Notes: generated from the sequence alone by a model not told the origin. DNA of 64,000 nucleotides from Paenibacillus periandrae (GCF_022458865.1 NZ_JAJNMU010000022.1:1-64000), one strand, 5' to 3'; shown: positions 33,894 through 42,521, counted from the stretch's first letter. A program made the numbers and translations.

Positions 33894-36209
33894 TCAGGCT
33901 ACCTTTCTCATCGGTATGGTCACAGATAGGTAGACTCCGCTTTCCATATCCTTTCTAATGTTCAAGTGTCCGTTTAAAGATAGAATCCTGCTTCTCATTT
34001 GTTCAAGACCTGTTCCGGAGGACCCAATCTCTTTGCTTGTTTCTGACTGGGTGTGAAACCCGATACCGTCATCCTTATAAACGAGCAGGAAATTATTTCC
34101 TTCTGATGTTAGGGTGATGCTGACTATAGAGGCAAGTGAGTGTTTTTTGGCATTATTCAATAGCTCCTGAACAATCCGGAATACGTGTCTCTTGGCATCC
34201 AGATCCCGATCTTCAATCCTTTCGGCTCCTAGTGCCATGAATTCAAGCTGGAATGGACATACGGGAGTCTCGTGCTCTACCAGCTTGCGCAGCGTGCCAA
34301 TCAGTCCGATTTCATGAAGCAAATGCGGGTGCAGCTCAAAGCAGTTTTGGCGCAAGTTCGTATTAATAATTTCCACATAATCGAGAATGCCCTTCATTTG
34401 CTCGATGTCTTGTTGAGGAAATTCAGGTTTTTCGATCAAGGAAGCAAATCGCTTTTTGAGAAAAAACAAATCCTGCATGGTCGTATCGTGAAGGTCTGTT
34501 GCAATCCGCCTGCGCTCGTCCTCTTGAAGCTCAAACATCAGCTTACGGAACCAGACCAATTCCTGCGCACTCTGTTCACTGGGCATTTGTGAAGCTAGCT
34601 GCTGCAACTTCATGTTTAGTTTATGAATCAAATGCATATTTTCCAAACTGACGGCAAGATAAGAAATAATAAAATTCAACCACTGCATGTCTTCCTTGCT
34701 TAGGGCTGTATTCGTCTTTTTATCGGTCATGATCAGATAACTGGTGTACTCCTCATGACGATTAATTTCAAACCGCAGTAAGGAGGGATAATTCCACGCT
34801 TCCACATCGGCCGAGCCCTCGATAACAGGCAAAGAGATTTGGCCTTCAGTAACCGTTTCAATCCTGTCTTGATATTTGTAGACGATAGCGGCGCCAAATA
34901 CTTGCAGCGTATTGACGATATCGACCAGAACCATTTCTTTAAGCTCCCGAAAGCTGGAGATCGAACATAGGTTGTTGGCAATCTTTTTCATGGCACGATT
35001 CAAGTAATATTTGCGGGGAAATATAATAAACTCCAGCTTAGTTGTAAAATATTCAAACGAATACAAAATAAAGGCTATAGTCATAACTGTGGTAATGAAG
35101 CTAAGTGCGATGTGCTGTGAAGTTACCCTGTACTGAAAAATAAGAGTGTGAACAGCCACCAAGCAGAGGCTCGGGATGATTGAAAGCATGACTGTAAACA
35201 GCACACGACGAAGAACGAGATCAATATCGTAAAGCTTCTTGGCCAGTATTAGATAGGCAAAGGATAAAGGGAAAAACAAGACGAAAATAGAAGTGTACAA
35301 TGAACTTACCCAATCATAACTAAAAAGCAATTGGGGAATAAAGGAAAGCAGGGCAAATGGAGAAAACGAGATGACGAGTGACCACCATACCGTCTTAATC
35401 ATCGTAGCGAGAGGGGAAGATTCCCTGCCATGTTTCCGATAAATAAATAAAAGAAAAATAAAATTCAGAAAAAGTCCAATCAAGAAAAATAGAATTACAA
35501 TTTTTTCATTTATGGAATAAAAGTTATTAGCTATGTATTCAGAAAAAAAGGTTTGTCTTATTACAAATATTGAACACAGGATGACATATAAAGGTTTCAT
35601 AAATTTCGGAGAAAAATTTCTTTTTCCTTTTTCATTGAAAAAAACGATTAAAAAATGAAGAAAGACAACAGGGAGAGCCATCATTAAGCTGCTTATGAGA
35701 ATCTTCCCCAATGTATCTCCCCTCTGCGATGCACCTAAACTCGCATATATAAGGCCAATATTTAAAAAAACAAGTGAGAGAAAACGCGCTGATATGGAAT
35801 GACGTACCTTTACATATAGTAAAGCAGCAAAAAAAAGAGTCATGATTGCCTCAACTTGCGGAAGGACCTGCATGAGTGAGCTTGCTTTTGAATTCCCTAA
35901 ACTTTCCTCAAAAATTCTCCCTTCACGGGATATGAGGATACTGTCTGCTTGATCAATAGATCTCCACCTCCGTATGGAAAAATAAGTGTCTGGTTCTTGA
36001 GCATTTACTTTTTTTATAATATCTCCGACTTGTAAATTTAGTTTTAAACTGGCGCTATCTGTTTCTAATTTACGTATGGACCATTCATTTTGTTGGTTTT
36101 GTGATAACATAATTCCGAGATACGGATATGTAAGCGTAATATAAGTACACCAACCGTAAACTAAAACAAGAAGGATTATCGTCATTCGAAAAAAAATTTT
36201 TTGTCTCAT
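33894..36209 (-). CDS. ComP-like membrane sensor histidine kinase
   Basis: 771 residues, close to Bacillus subtilis ComP (about 769). After helix 1 (about 7-27) a PDZ-like loop carries LNLQVGDIIKKVN, as in ComP. About ten further membrane helices occupy 120-400. A GAF-like region leads to the HisKA_3 dimerisation helix with catalytic His in RRIATDLHDTTMQDLFFLKK, then a HATPase domain (ELLNNAKKHS, DDGIGF, GTGLEQMRSR). The start at 36209 follows a run of eight G in the ribosome-binding region. It precedes the response regulator gene by 2 bp and is divergent from a ComX-like candidate gene. Confidence 0.9.
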   Translation of the reverse strand: MRQKIFFRMTIILLVLVYGWCTYITLTYPYLGIMLSQNQQNEWSIRKLETDSASLKLNLQVGDIIKKVNAQEPDTYFSIRRWRSIDQADSILISREGRIFEESLGNSKASSLMQVLPQVEAIMTLFFAALLYVKVRHSISARFLSLVFLNIGLIYASLGASQRGDTLGKILISSLMMALPVVFLHFLIVFFNEKGKRNFSPKFMKPLYVILCSIFVIRQTFFSEYIANNFYSINEKIVILFFLIGLFLNFIFLLFIYRKHGRESSPLATMIKTVWWSLVISFSPFALLSFIPQLLFSYDWVSSLYTSIFVLFFPLSFAYLILAKKLYDIDLVLRRVLFTVMLSIIPSLCLVAVHTLIFQYRVTSQHIALSFITTVMTIAFILYSFEYFTTKLEFIIFPRKYYLNRAMKKIANNLCSISSFRELKEMVLVDIVNTLQVFGAAIVYKYQDRIETVTEGQISLPVIEGSADVEAWNYPSLLRFEINRHEEYTSYLIMTDKKTNTALSKEDMQWLNFIISYLAVSLENMHLIHKLNMKLQQLASQMPSEQSAQELVWFRKLMFELQEDERRRIATDLHDTTMQDLFFLKKRFASLIEKPEFPQQDIEQMKGILDYVEIINTNLRQNCFELHPHLLHEIGLIGTLRKLVEHETPVCPFQLEFMALGAERIEDRDLDAKRHVFRIVQELLNNAKKHSLASIVSITLTSEGNNFLLVYKDDGIGFHTQSETSKEIGSSGTGLEQMRSRILSLNGHLNIRKDMESGVYLSVTIPMRKVA

Positions 36210-36228
36210 CCCAATCCCCCCCCTTGCT
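36210..36228 (-). promoter_or_regulatory. homopolymer G8 ribosome-binding region of the ComP-like gene
   Basis: On the minus strand AAGGGGGGGGATTGGG precedes the ATG. Eight consecutive G form the Shine-Dalgarno region, so slippage could alter its spacing to the start. Confidence 0.5.
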
Positions 36229-36241
36229 TTTTTATAATTTC

Positions 36242-36250
36242 TGATATAAT
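36242..36250 (+). promoter_or_regulatory. extended -10 promoter of the ComX-like gene
   Basis: TGATATAAT (36242-36250) is a perfect extended -10 element. The nearest -35 candidate, TTGCTT at 36224, is spaced at only 15 bp. Confidence 0.5.
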
Positions 36251-36293
36251 AAAAATGTAACATTTGTAAAAAAATGTCGTAAGGGGTGTTCAT

Positions 36294-36506
36294 ATGTCGA
36301 GTTTGGTGTATTCGTCTGAATTGCAGCATGTTGTTCGTACATTAAAGCAATATGATTCACAAAAAGTAATGAACTTCTTCAAGGATGGAAAATGGTTCGA
36401 AGCTTGGTCTATTTCAGCAGTAGAAGCTCAGATTGTTATGCAGACGTTTTCCAGAACCGCGAATGATCGTATCAAAAAAGCGGTAAACGAAGATTTTTGG
36501 CAATAA
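36294..36506 (+). CDS. 70-aa peptide, candidate ComX-like pheromone precursor
   Basis: A 70-residue protein without signal peptide, divergent from the ComP-like kinase gene. Residues 29-52 (FFKDGK.. to VEAQIVMQTF) resemble the pattern I recall in Bacillus ComX (F-K-[ND]-G, then E-x3-[IV]-x2-[AT]-F). The protein ends NEDFWQ, a Trp near the C-terminus, as ComX needs Trp for prenylation. AAGGGGTG precedes ATG 36294; an extended -10 and a terminator frame a monocistronic unit. No ComQ prenyltransferase gene is in the window. The ComX assignment is inference; a conserved small protein of other function is possible. Confidence 0.5.
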   Translation: MSSLVYSSELQHVVRTLKQYDSQKVMNFFKDGKWFEAWSISAVEAQIVMQTFSRTANDRIKKAVNEDFWQ

Positions 36507-36535
36507 TTTATTACTTAATTTTACCAAAACAATAA

Positions 36536-36578
36536 GAGATTGTATATTGGGACTTCCCTATTATGCAGTCTTTTTTTG
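36536..36578 (+). terminator. terminator of the ComX-like gene
   Basis: AGATTGTATATTGGG pairs imperfectly with CCCTATTATGCAGTCT, followed by TTTTTTT. Confidence 0.75.
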
Positions 36579-36860
36579 TGTTTTGTCTTGGGTCTAAAGA
36601 TGCAAATATCCTTGTATATTTTTGCAAACATTTGGTTTTCTTGTCGAATACGACTTGGTAATACAGGATCTATTAACAATAAACAGTAAATTTTGTAAGT
36701 ATATATATCTATGAGTCTTTAGAACTATAAAGGATCGTGTAACGATTGTCGAAGTAGAAAAGAAGGTAAAATACCCAGTGAAAGAAAGACTCAGTTTCAT
36801 ATAGGGAAATCGATCACAGATCGGACCTTACAAGAAAGAGAGAGAATCGGAGGATGCGGG
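36579..36860 (+). other. intergenic, no gene seen
   Basis: AT-rich leader of the chemoreceptor gene. No open frame with a credible ribosome-binding site or RNA motif was recognised. A sigma-D promoter (TAAA-N15-GCCGATAA) was looked for and not found. Confidence 0.4.
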
Positions 36861-38600
36861 ATGAAACTTACACTGTTTAAGAAATTGTTATTTAGTTTTT
36901 TGCTTGTGCTATTACTTCTGTCCATTATTAGCATAACAGCGATTACCAACATGGGCAGCATGGGAAACACCTCGAAAAAGACAACTCAGGTGGGACTGCC
37001 TAATGTTATTTTGCTTAGCAATCTGAATCACGATCTGATGGAGCTTGACGATCTCATTCTGCGTATTCAATTGAATATTGAGGATCGAAGCGCTGATCAG
37101 GAGATGGAGAGCATTAATTCCAAGGATTCGGCTCTATCCCAGCCGGATAAGGCAAAAGCGAAGTTTGATGAGATTCAGGGGAAAGTAAAGTCCCTCGAGC
37201 ACATCGGCTCCGAAACAGCGGATAAGGGCCTTATACAATATTTCAATGAAAATTGGGCCAAGTATGCGGCTGCGTTCCCCTCGCTTTTGACAGAGGTACA
37301 GAAACACGGTCAGCAAGGGCTGGATTTGATTCAACAAACGAATCAGCAGGTATCGATATGTACAGTAGTCATCAATGAGCTTACCAAAAATAACCAGAAA
37401 TATGCGAATGAATGGGGCGAGGAGATGATCACCTCCTATTATTCGGGCGTCATCTGGGTTATCGTACTAAGTATACTTGCCATTTTGGTAGGCTTGACCG
37501 TATCCTTTTTAATAGCCCGTCATGTTTCCATACCGATAAGAGCAATGAGCTCGGTTGCCACAAAGGTATCTGAAGGCGATTTATCTGTCACGCAACTCAC
37601 TTTAAATCGTCAGGATGAGATTGGCGAGCTAAGTGCGGCATTTGAACAAATGACACAGCATACACGTACGATGATACTCAAAATTAATGAGCACGCCAAT
37701 CTGGTAACCGTCTCAGCCGAACAGCTCAAAGCAAGCTCAGGTGAGATGCAGGCGGCATCCCGTCACATCGCTCAAACCGTCAAAGAAGTGGCTACAGGAG
37801 CAGGTGAACAAACGCTTAGCATGGAGGAAACCTCACGCTCTATGGAAGAGGTTGGAGCGGGGATTGGACGACTGGCGGAGAACGCATCCTCGATTGCGGA
37901 GACGGTTGAATCATCCAGGCAGCAGGCTGAGCATGGTGGTGCTTCCATTCAAAATGCCGTGGAACAGATGGGCTCAATCAATGAATCGGTCGTTCAAACC
38001 GATCATATTATTCAGCAATTGGGAGATAAATCGCAGCAAATCGGCGAAATTCTCCATGCCATTCAGGACATTGCCCAGCAAACTAATCTATTAGCGCTTA
38101 ATGCGGCTATTGAGGCAGCACGGGCAGGTGATCACGGGTTAGGGTTTGCCGTGGTTGCGACCGAGGTTCGCAAGCTGGCCGAGCAATCCAGCCAGTCATC
38201 CGGAGAAATCGCTGCGCTGTTAGGCGAAATTCAATACGGAATCGGGGATTCCGCCAATGCCATGACCAAGGTAAAAGAAGAAGTCTTAACGGGGATTGAT
38301 CGGGTGCGGGAGACGGAAATTAATTTTGATCATATTTTGCAATCGACAACCCATATTGCCTCGCAGGTTCAGGAAATGGCTGCGACCTCGGAGCAAATGT
38401 CAGCAGGAGCTCAACAAATTACCGCTTCCGTCTTTCAGGTTGCAGAGATTGCGCGGAGATCGGCTTCAGCTTCACAAGGAGTGGCCTCTTCAGCCGAGCA
38501 GCAGCTGCAAGCTACGGACGGTGTAAAATCGTCGGCTCAATCCTTATCTGAAATGACGGAAGAGCTGCACCTTTTGTTGTCCCAGTTCAAGGTATCTTAA
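36861..38600 (+). CDS. methyl-accepting chemotaxis protein
   Basis: 579 residues. Helix 1 (about 8-30), an extracellular four-helix-type sensor (about 31-190), helix 2 (about 193-217), a HAMP domain (about 218-272) and a signalling domain. The conserved hairpin tip is IAQQTNLLALNAAIEAARAG, and VVATEVRKLAEQSSQS follows. GGAGG precedes ATG 36861. The ligand is unknown. A terminator follows at 38632. Confidence 0.95.
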   Translation: MKLTLFKKLLFSFLLVLLLLSIISITAITNMGSMGNTSKKTTQVGLPNVILLSNLNHDLMELDDLILRIQLNIEDRSADQEMESINSKDSALSQPDKAKAKFDEIQGKVKSLEHIGSETADKGLIQYFNENWAKYAAAFPSLLTEVQKHGQQGLDLIQQTNQQVSICTVVINELTKNNQKYANEWGEEMITSYYSGVIWVIVLSILAILVGLTVSFLIARHVSIPIRAMSSVATKVSEGDLSVTQLTLNRQDEIGELSAAFEQMTQHTRTMILKINEHANLVTVSAEQLKASSGEMQAASRHIAQTVKEVATGAGEQTLSMEETSRSMEEVGAGIGRLAENASSIAETVESSRQQAEHGGASIQNAVEQMGSINESVVQTDHIIQQLGDKSQQIGEILHAIQDIAQQTNLLALNAAIEAARAGDHGLGFAVVATEVRKLAEQSSQSSGEIAALLGEIQYGIGDSANAMTKVKEEVLTGIDRVRETEINFDHILQSTTHIASQVQEMAATSEQMSAGAQQITASVFQVAEIARRSASASQGVASSAEQQLQATDGVKSSAQSLSEMTEELHLLLSQFKVS

Positions 38601-38631
38601 TCGTCCAGAAGCATATGTTATGCGTGTATTT

Positions 38632-38668
38632 AGAGCCTTGTTTCAGCCATTGCTGAAGCGGGCTTTTT
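38632..38668 (+). terminator. chemoreceptor gene terminator
   Basis: TTCAGC/GCTGAA and AGCC/GGCT arms, followed by TTTTTG. Confidence 0.7.
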
Positions 38669-38725
38669 GTTATGGAAAAAAATAATTAGGCGCATAGTGC
38701 AGTGTATTTGCGGAAACATGCGTCT

Positions 38726-39304
38726 ATGGATATGGAGAGGAGGGGGAGAACGATCACAGAAGAAACCCGATGGATCGAACGGATTGTGGATGGCGACCAC
38801 GAAGCTTTTCGCTTATTGATGGATAAATACAATACGTATCTGTTTCACGTTGTTTATTCGGTGCTGCGATCGACTGCGGACGCTGAAGATGTAACCCAGG
38901 AAGTGCTGCTCAAAATTTATGCTTCTCTCCCTCGGTACGAGCATAAAGGTTTGAAAACATGGATGACCCGGATCGCCGTGAACAAAGCGATTGATTACAA
39001 AAGGTCGCTGGAACGCAAACGGGAGCAGCTGACGGACCAGCTGGAAGAATTGATACCGAACGAGGCCAACGAAACAACAGTTGAGGATGAAGTGCTGCAT
39101 ACACAGCTTCAGCAGCGGGTACGGGACTATTTGCACGAGATGCCGGATAATTACCGCCAAGTGGTGGTTGCCTTCTATATTGAGGATAAAAGCTATCAGG
39201 AAATTGCCGCAGAGCAAGGCATTGCATTGAAAACGGTAGAGTCCAAGCTGTATCGGGCCAAGCAATGGATTCGCAAGCATTGGAAGGAGGATGAGCTGAT
39301 ATGA
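38726..39304 (+). CDS. ECF RNA polymerase sigma factor (second)
   Basis: About 192 residues. Region 2 contains DAEDVTQEVLLKIYASL and KTWMTRIAVNKAIDYKR; region 4 contains YQEIAAEQGIALKTVESKLYRAKQW. The start is uncertain: in-frame GTG 38702, ATG 38726 and ATG 38732 all lie before or over a strong GAGGAGGGGG, after which the first in-frame codons are not standard starts. A start at 38726 or 38732 is assumed. It overlaps the anti-sigma gene by 4 bp and begins a three-gene operon. Confidence 0.88.
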   Translation: MDMERRGRTITEETRWIERIVDGDHEAFRLLMDKYNTYLFHVVYSVLRSTADAEDVTQEVLLKIYASLPRYEHKGLKTWMTRIAVNKAIDYKRSLERKREQLTDQLEELIPNEANETTVEDEVLHTQLQQRVRDYLHEMPDNYRQVVVAFYIEDKSYQEIAAEQGIALKTVESKLYRAKQWIRKHWKEDELI

Positions 39305-39840
39305 AGCATTATACCGGGGAACAGTGGATGAACTACGTAGAGCAGAGATTAATTGATGAGGATAATCAACAGATGGAAATGCATCTCGGTACCTGCGATT
39401 CGTGTATGGAGCTGTATATGCAAAGCCTTGAACGGGTGGTTAGCTCGTATCCTTCGCTGCCTGATGAAGCAGCTTTGGCAGACCGGGTCATGTTGGCTAT
39501 TGAAGCGGCGGATTCCATAAGTCCAAGCTCTGCGGATTCAAGACCAGCTCCATCGGAAGAAGCTGGATTCGGCAGCCAGAAGCTAAGAAACCCGATCCTA
39601 TGGATGAAAGCGCCGCTGTTCCACTATGCTGTTGCTGCGGTAATTACGCTTGTCCTGATGACCTCAGGTGTATTTCAATCCATAGTCGATCACCCGGTTG
39701 GGATAGACAGGACTTCCAATGGGGATGCGCAGTCGGAAGCAGCGCAGGAGCCTGTATCGGTTTCTAAAAAGCTGATGGACAAAACCATCGTCGTGCTGGA
39801 CTCCATCCAGCCTAAACAAGAAAAAGGGGGAAATCGTTAA
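39301..39840 (+). CDS. anti-sigma factor, zf-HC2 type
   Basis: 179 residues. A zinc-finger anti-sigma motif (H-x3-C-x2-C in MHLGTCDSC, about 28-35) lies in the cytosolic N-terminus. One membrane helix (about 101-121, FHYAVAAVITLVLMTSGVF) is followed by a short outer tail. AAGGAGG precedes the ATG, which overlaps the sigma stop, and the next gene starts within the stop (TAATG). It should hold the preceding sigma factor inactive. Confidence 0.85.
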   Translation: MKHYTGEQWMNYVEQRLIDEDNQQMEMHLGTCDSCMELYMQSLERVVSSYPSLPDEAALADRVMLAIEAADSISPSSADSRPAPSEEAGFGSQKLRNPILWMKAPLFHYAVAAVITLVLMTSGVFQSIVDHPVGIDRTSNGDAQSEAAQEPVSVSKKLMDKTIVVLDSIQPKQEKGGNR

Positions 39841-40967
39841 TGCCATCCAAACATCCGATAACCGCACTGCTGTTATCTTTAATTCCCGGGCTTGGGCATC
39901 TGTATATCAACAGGATTATCAGGGCGTTTTTCTATGCAGCCAGTTTTTTTGGGCCGTTGCTGTTAGCGTTTCTGATAGTGGTTGCAAAAGGATTACATCG
40001 TTATGAAGGGCCGTTGATCATTCTGATCGGTATCGCTCTTCTGGCAGCGGCAATCAACCTGCTGGATATGTTCATCACGGTCGTGGGGGGCAGGGGGCCA
40101 TTCGCAGAGAGGGCCAGGCAGAGCTCGTATGGAGGCGATGCTCAGGAATCTTATTATGCAGATCCCGCCCAGGCATCTTATGGTGATAATGAACGTGTAA
40201 ATACGATACTGCTGTCCTTTATCCCGGGGCTTGGTCATTTGCAGCTGGGGATGATGCAGCGCGGACTGGCTTTTTTGATTGCATTTTTTGGTGCGTTGAC
40301 GATGATCGTATTCGTTGCTTCTGTCACCAATAGTGATCGATTTATCGTGTTTCTAGGGGTTTTACCGATTATTTGGCTGTACAGTCTATTTGATTGCATC
40401 CAACAGCTGCAGCGCAAGAGGCAGGGAGAAGTGCTGCTGGATCGAACATTTCTGGAGGATTTTCAAGCAAGTCGTGAGGACGGCAAGAGGAGTAAAGTAC
40501 TTGCTACCTTCTTATCCATTGTTCCTGGTGCGGGACACCTGTATCTGGGATTACAAAAACGCGGATTGCAGCTGATGATCGCTTTCTTTTTGAGCATTTA
40601 TATTCTTGATGTGCTGAGGCTTTCCATCTTTTTATTTCTGATTCCGATTCTTTGGTTTTACAGCTTTTTCGATGCGCTTCAGCACATCTCTAAGCAGGGG
40701 CAGGAGCCGTTAAAAGATGTTCCCATCGTCGATTGGCTCGTCAATCATCAAAAATGGGTAGGTGTAGTGCTGCTCGGTCTCGGGCTCTATTACCTGACCG
40801 ATGAGATGCTGCTCACTGCGTTGGATCGCTGGTTTCCTAAAGAGCAGATTTCGATATTGTTCCACCGTTATTTTCAAACCGTAGTCGTCTCGATCCTGCT
40901 TATTGGCGGTGGCCTGCGGCTGCTCGCTGGGGGTAGCCGCAGGCCGATGGATCCGAAGAAACGTTAA
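39840..40967 (+). CDS. multi-pass membrane protein with three TM2-like repeats
   Basis: 375 residues. Three internal repeats share the pattern LS-[LF]-IPGLGHL-Y/Q..[LM]..RG: LLSLIPGLGHLYINR (about 10), LLSFIPGLGHLQLGMMQRG (about 122) and LSIVPGAGHLYLGLQKRG (about 223). Each starts a pair of membrane helices; two more helices lie near the C-terminus. This is a triplicated TM2-domain arrangement. It is the third gene of the sigma/anti-sigma operon and may be a partner or target of the regulon. Function unknown. Confidence 0.8.
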   Translation: MPSKHPITALLLSLIPGLGHLYINRIIRAFFYAASFFGPLLLAFLIVVAKGLHRYEGPLIILIGIALLAAAINLLDMFITVVGGRGPFAERARQSSYGGDAQESYYADPAQASYGDNERVNTILLSFIPGLGHLQLGMMQRGLAFLIAFFGALTMIVFVASVTNSDRFIVFLGVLPIIWLYSLFDCIQQLQRKRQGEVLLDRTFLEDFQASREDGKRSKVLATFLSIVPGAGHLYLGLQKRGLQLMIAFFLSIYILDVLRLSIFLFLIPILWFYSFFDALQHISKQGQEPLKDVPIVDWLVNHQKWVGVVLLGLGLYYLTDEMLLTALDRWFPKEQISILFHRYFQTVVVSILLIGGGLRLLAGGSRRPMDPKKR

Positions 40968-41425
40968 CCGCGTTTTGCTCGCAGCTTGCGGAAAAATTGT
41001 GTCAGCAGCAGACTGCATTCTTCCTGCAGGACGCCACTAATAACATCGACCTGATGGTTGAAGCGATCCTCCTGAAGCAAATTCATCAAGGTTCCGGCGC
41101 AGCCGGCTTTGGGGTCCACCGTACCGTAGATGACCTGTGGAATACGTGCCTGGACAATCGCCCCGGCACACATGGGGCATGGCTCCAGGGTAACGTAGAG
41201 CTTACAATCGAGCAAGCGCCAAGCTTGCAAATACTCACTGGCCTGCTTGATCGCAATCAATTCTGCGTGCGCGAGCGGGTCCAGCGTGGATTCTCGCAGA
41301 TTATAGCCGCGGCCGATAATCTGATTTTGCCATACGACAACAGCCCCGATAGGCACCTCAAGCAGCTCTTCCGCCTTGCGTGCTTCTTCAATTGCGGCTT
41401 TCATATATTCAATGTGCTCTTGCAC
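40964..41425 (-). CDS. tadA: tRNA(Arg) adenosine-34 deaminase
   Basis: 153 residues. Deaminates A34 to inosine in tRNA-Arg(ACG). The deaminase zinc site is visible as HAE in PLAHAELIAI and PCPMC in TLEPCPMCAGA. A GTG start at 41425 with AGAGGTG upstream gives MQEHIEYMKAAIEEA. It is convergent with the TM2-repeat gene (4-bp overlap of 3' ends). DnaA-like boxes lie just upstream (41494-41556). Confidence 0.95.
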   Translation of the reverse strand: MQEHIEYMKAAIEEARKAEELLEVPIGAVVVWQNQIIGRGYNLRESTLDPLAHAELIAIKQASEYLQAWRLLDCKLYVTLEPCPMCAGAIVQARIPQVIYGTVDPKAGCAGTLMNLLQEDRFNHQVDVISGVLQEECSLLLTQFFRKLRAKRG

Positions 41426-41493
41426 GAAAAAACACCTCTTCCAGCAGCTGGGATGTTAATAAATAGGGAACAAACATTCGGTTGTGAACATGC

Positions 41494-41556
41494 TGTGGAT
41501 AAATCTGTGGATAACCCGGTGGTTATGCACAAATCGCTTTAAATCACTGTGGAAAA
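41494..41556. promoter_or_regulatory. DnaA-box cluster
   Basis: Two perfect reverse DnaA boxes TGTGGATAA (41494-41502 and 41506-41514), one TTATGCACA (41523-41531) and one near match TGTGGAAAA (41548-41556) lie within 63 bp between the DCC gene and tadA. No AT-rich unwinding element or dnaA gene is near, so this is more likely a DnaA-titrating or regulatory cluster than an origin. Confidence 0.65.
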
Positions 41557-41570
41557 TGTGAAAAACACGA

Positions 41571-42014
41571 TCATTCGATAAACTTGCTGCGAATCTCTGC
41601 ACTGGGAATCATGCAGCTGTCGTACTTGCCGAACCAGCGATACCTGCGCTTGGCAATGAAACGGTAGACGATGTCTCTAATCGGTCTGGGTACAGCCTTG
41701 AACACGGTTAGCAGGCGCCAGGCGCCCCCTAATCGCTTGCAAATTTGCAGCACAGCCGAAGAATGGGTGTAAACGGAACGTCCTTCACAGAGTATAACCG
41801 AATCCAGTGAATCGTTCTCGTCTTTCCATGAACCGGAGGCTAACAGATGTATGGCGTAATCGGATTGAAGTGGAGCAAATCGGAACGTATCATGCTGGTC
41901 ATGACGTAGAATGAATTGTACCCATCCATTACAAAATCGGCAAACGCCATCAAACAAGATGATTGAATGCGTTTCCAGCGATTGTTCGGGTTTTGGATCA
42001 TTTTGGGCTGTCAT
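41571..42014 (-). CDS. DCC family thiol-disulfide oxidoreductase (YuxK-like)
   Basis: 147 residues. The motif LFDGVCRFCNGWVQFIL carries the DxxCxxC signature of the DCC family (DUF393), followed by the conserved FRFAPLQSD and a C-terminal FIAKRRYRWFG. It is thought to be a thioredoxin-fold redox protein, but its substrate is unknown. AAGGTG precedes the ATG at 42014. It shares its direction with tadA. Confidence 0.9.
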   Translation of the reverse strand: MTAQNDPKPEQSLETHSIILFDGVCRFCNGWVQFILRHDQHDTFRFAPLQSDYAIHLLASGSWKDENDSLDSVILCEGRSVYTHSSAVLQICKRLGGAWRLLTVFKAVPRPIRDIVYRFIAKRRYRWFGKYDSCMIPSAEIRSKFIE

Positions 42015-42099
42015 GGCATCACCTTCCCCTTAATTTGGAGCATTATATCACATTTTCCTCAAATACAAATGAATTTATTGTAAATTCCGTGAAAAAAGC

Positions 42100-42128
42100 T
42101 TGCAGAGATAAAATCGAGAACGTATAAT
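42100..42128 (+). promoter_or_regulatory. PilZ gene promoter
   Basis: TTGCAG (42100-42105), 17 bp, TATAAT (42123-42128). The transcript would start about 50 nt before the riboswitch aptamer. Confidence 0.7.
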
Positions 42129-42186
42129 AACAGCATACCTCATATAGGTATTATGTCCTAAAATGCAGTGATTTTCATCACTAAAT

Positions 42187-42290
42187 GATACCCGTAGGCA
42201 AACTTGCTGAAAAGCAAGGACGCAAAGCTCAGGGTCTAAGGTTTCTTGCTAAAAAGAGACTATGACAGCCTAGCCGCGACGAATCTTTTC
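42187..42290 (+). ncRNA. cyclic di-GMP-I (GEMM) riboswitch
   Basis: The family core is present in order: GGCAAAC (42197-42203), a hairpin CTTGC/GCAAG capped by TGAAAA, GGACGCAAAGC (42218-42228), GGGTCTAAGG and then a second hairpin ending CAGCCTAGCCGCG. These match the two conserved helices and the guanine/adenine contacts of class I c-di-GMP aptamers. The downstream gene encodes a PilZ c-di-GMP receptor. Whether c-di-GMP turns expression on or off cannot be decided from sequence. Confidence 0.9.
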
Positions 42291-42401
42291 TAGCGGTGTG
42301 CAACGGCTGTTTTCCAGACTTGATGTCGGAGAGCGGCCTTTATTCTTATAACACGCCAGAATTTATAAGTTTTCAGCGGAGCTGAAGGATTCTTATGTTT
42401 C

Positions 42402-42463
42402 AAGAAAACCTACCTCTGAACCGCGGTCGCTCATCTTTGAAAGGCCTCGATAGAGGTTTTCTT
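42402..42463 (+). terminator. possible expression platform of the riboswitch
   Basis: AAGAAAACCT (42402-42411) pairs with AGGTTTTCTT (42454-42463) around a 42-nt loop that holds a smaller CCTC/GAGG stem. The T residues are part of the stem, so the exact mechanism is uncertain. Confidence 0.45.
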
Positions 42464-42521
42464 ATATAGGCATGGATCAGGATGCAATAACAGAGATATA
42501 CAACGTGAGGAGTGGGAGACG

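Noticed and set aside
41494..41556. Chromosomal replication origin
   Set aside because: Only four boxes, no AT-rich unwinding region and no dnaA/dnaN nearby; better viewed as a DnaA-binding cluster.
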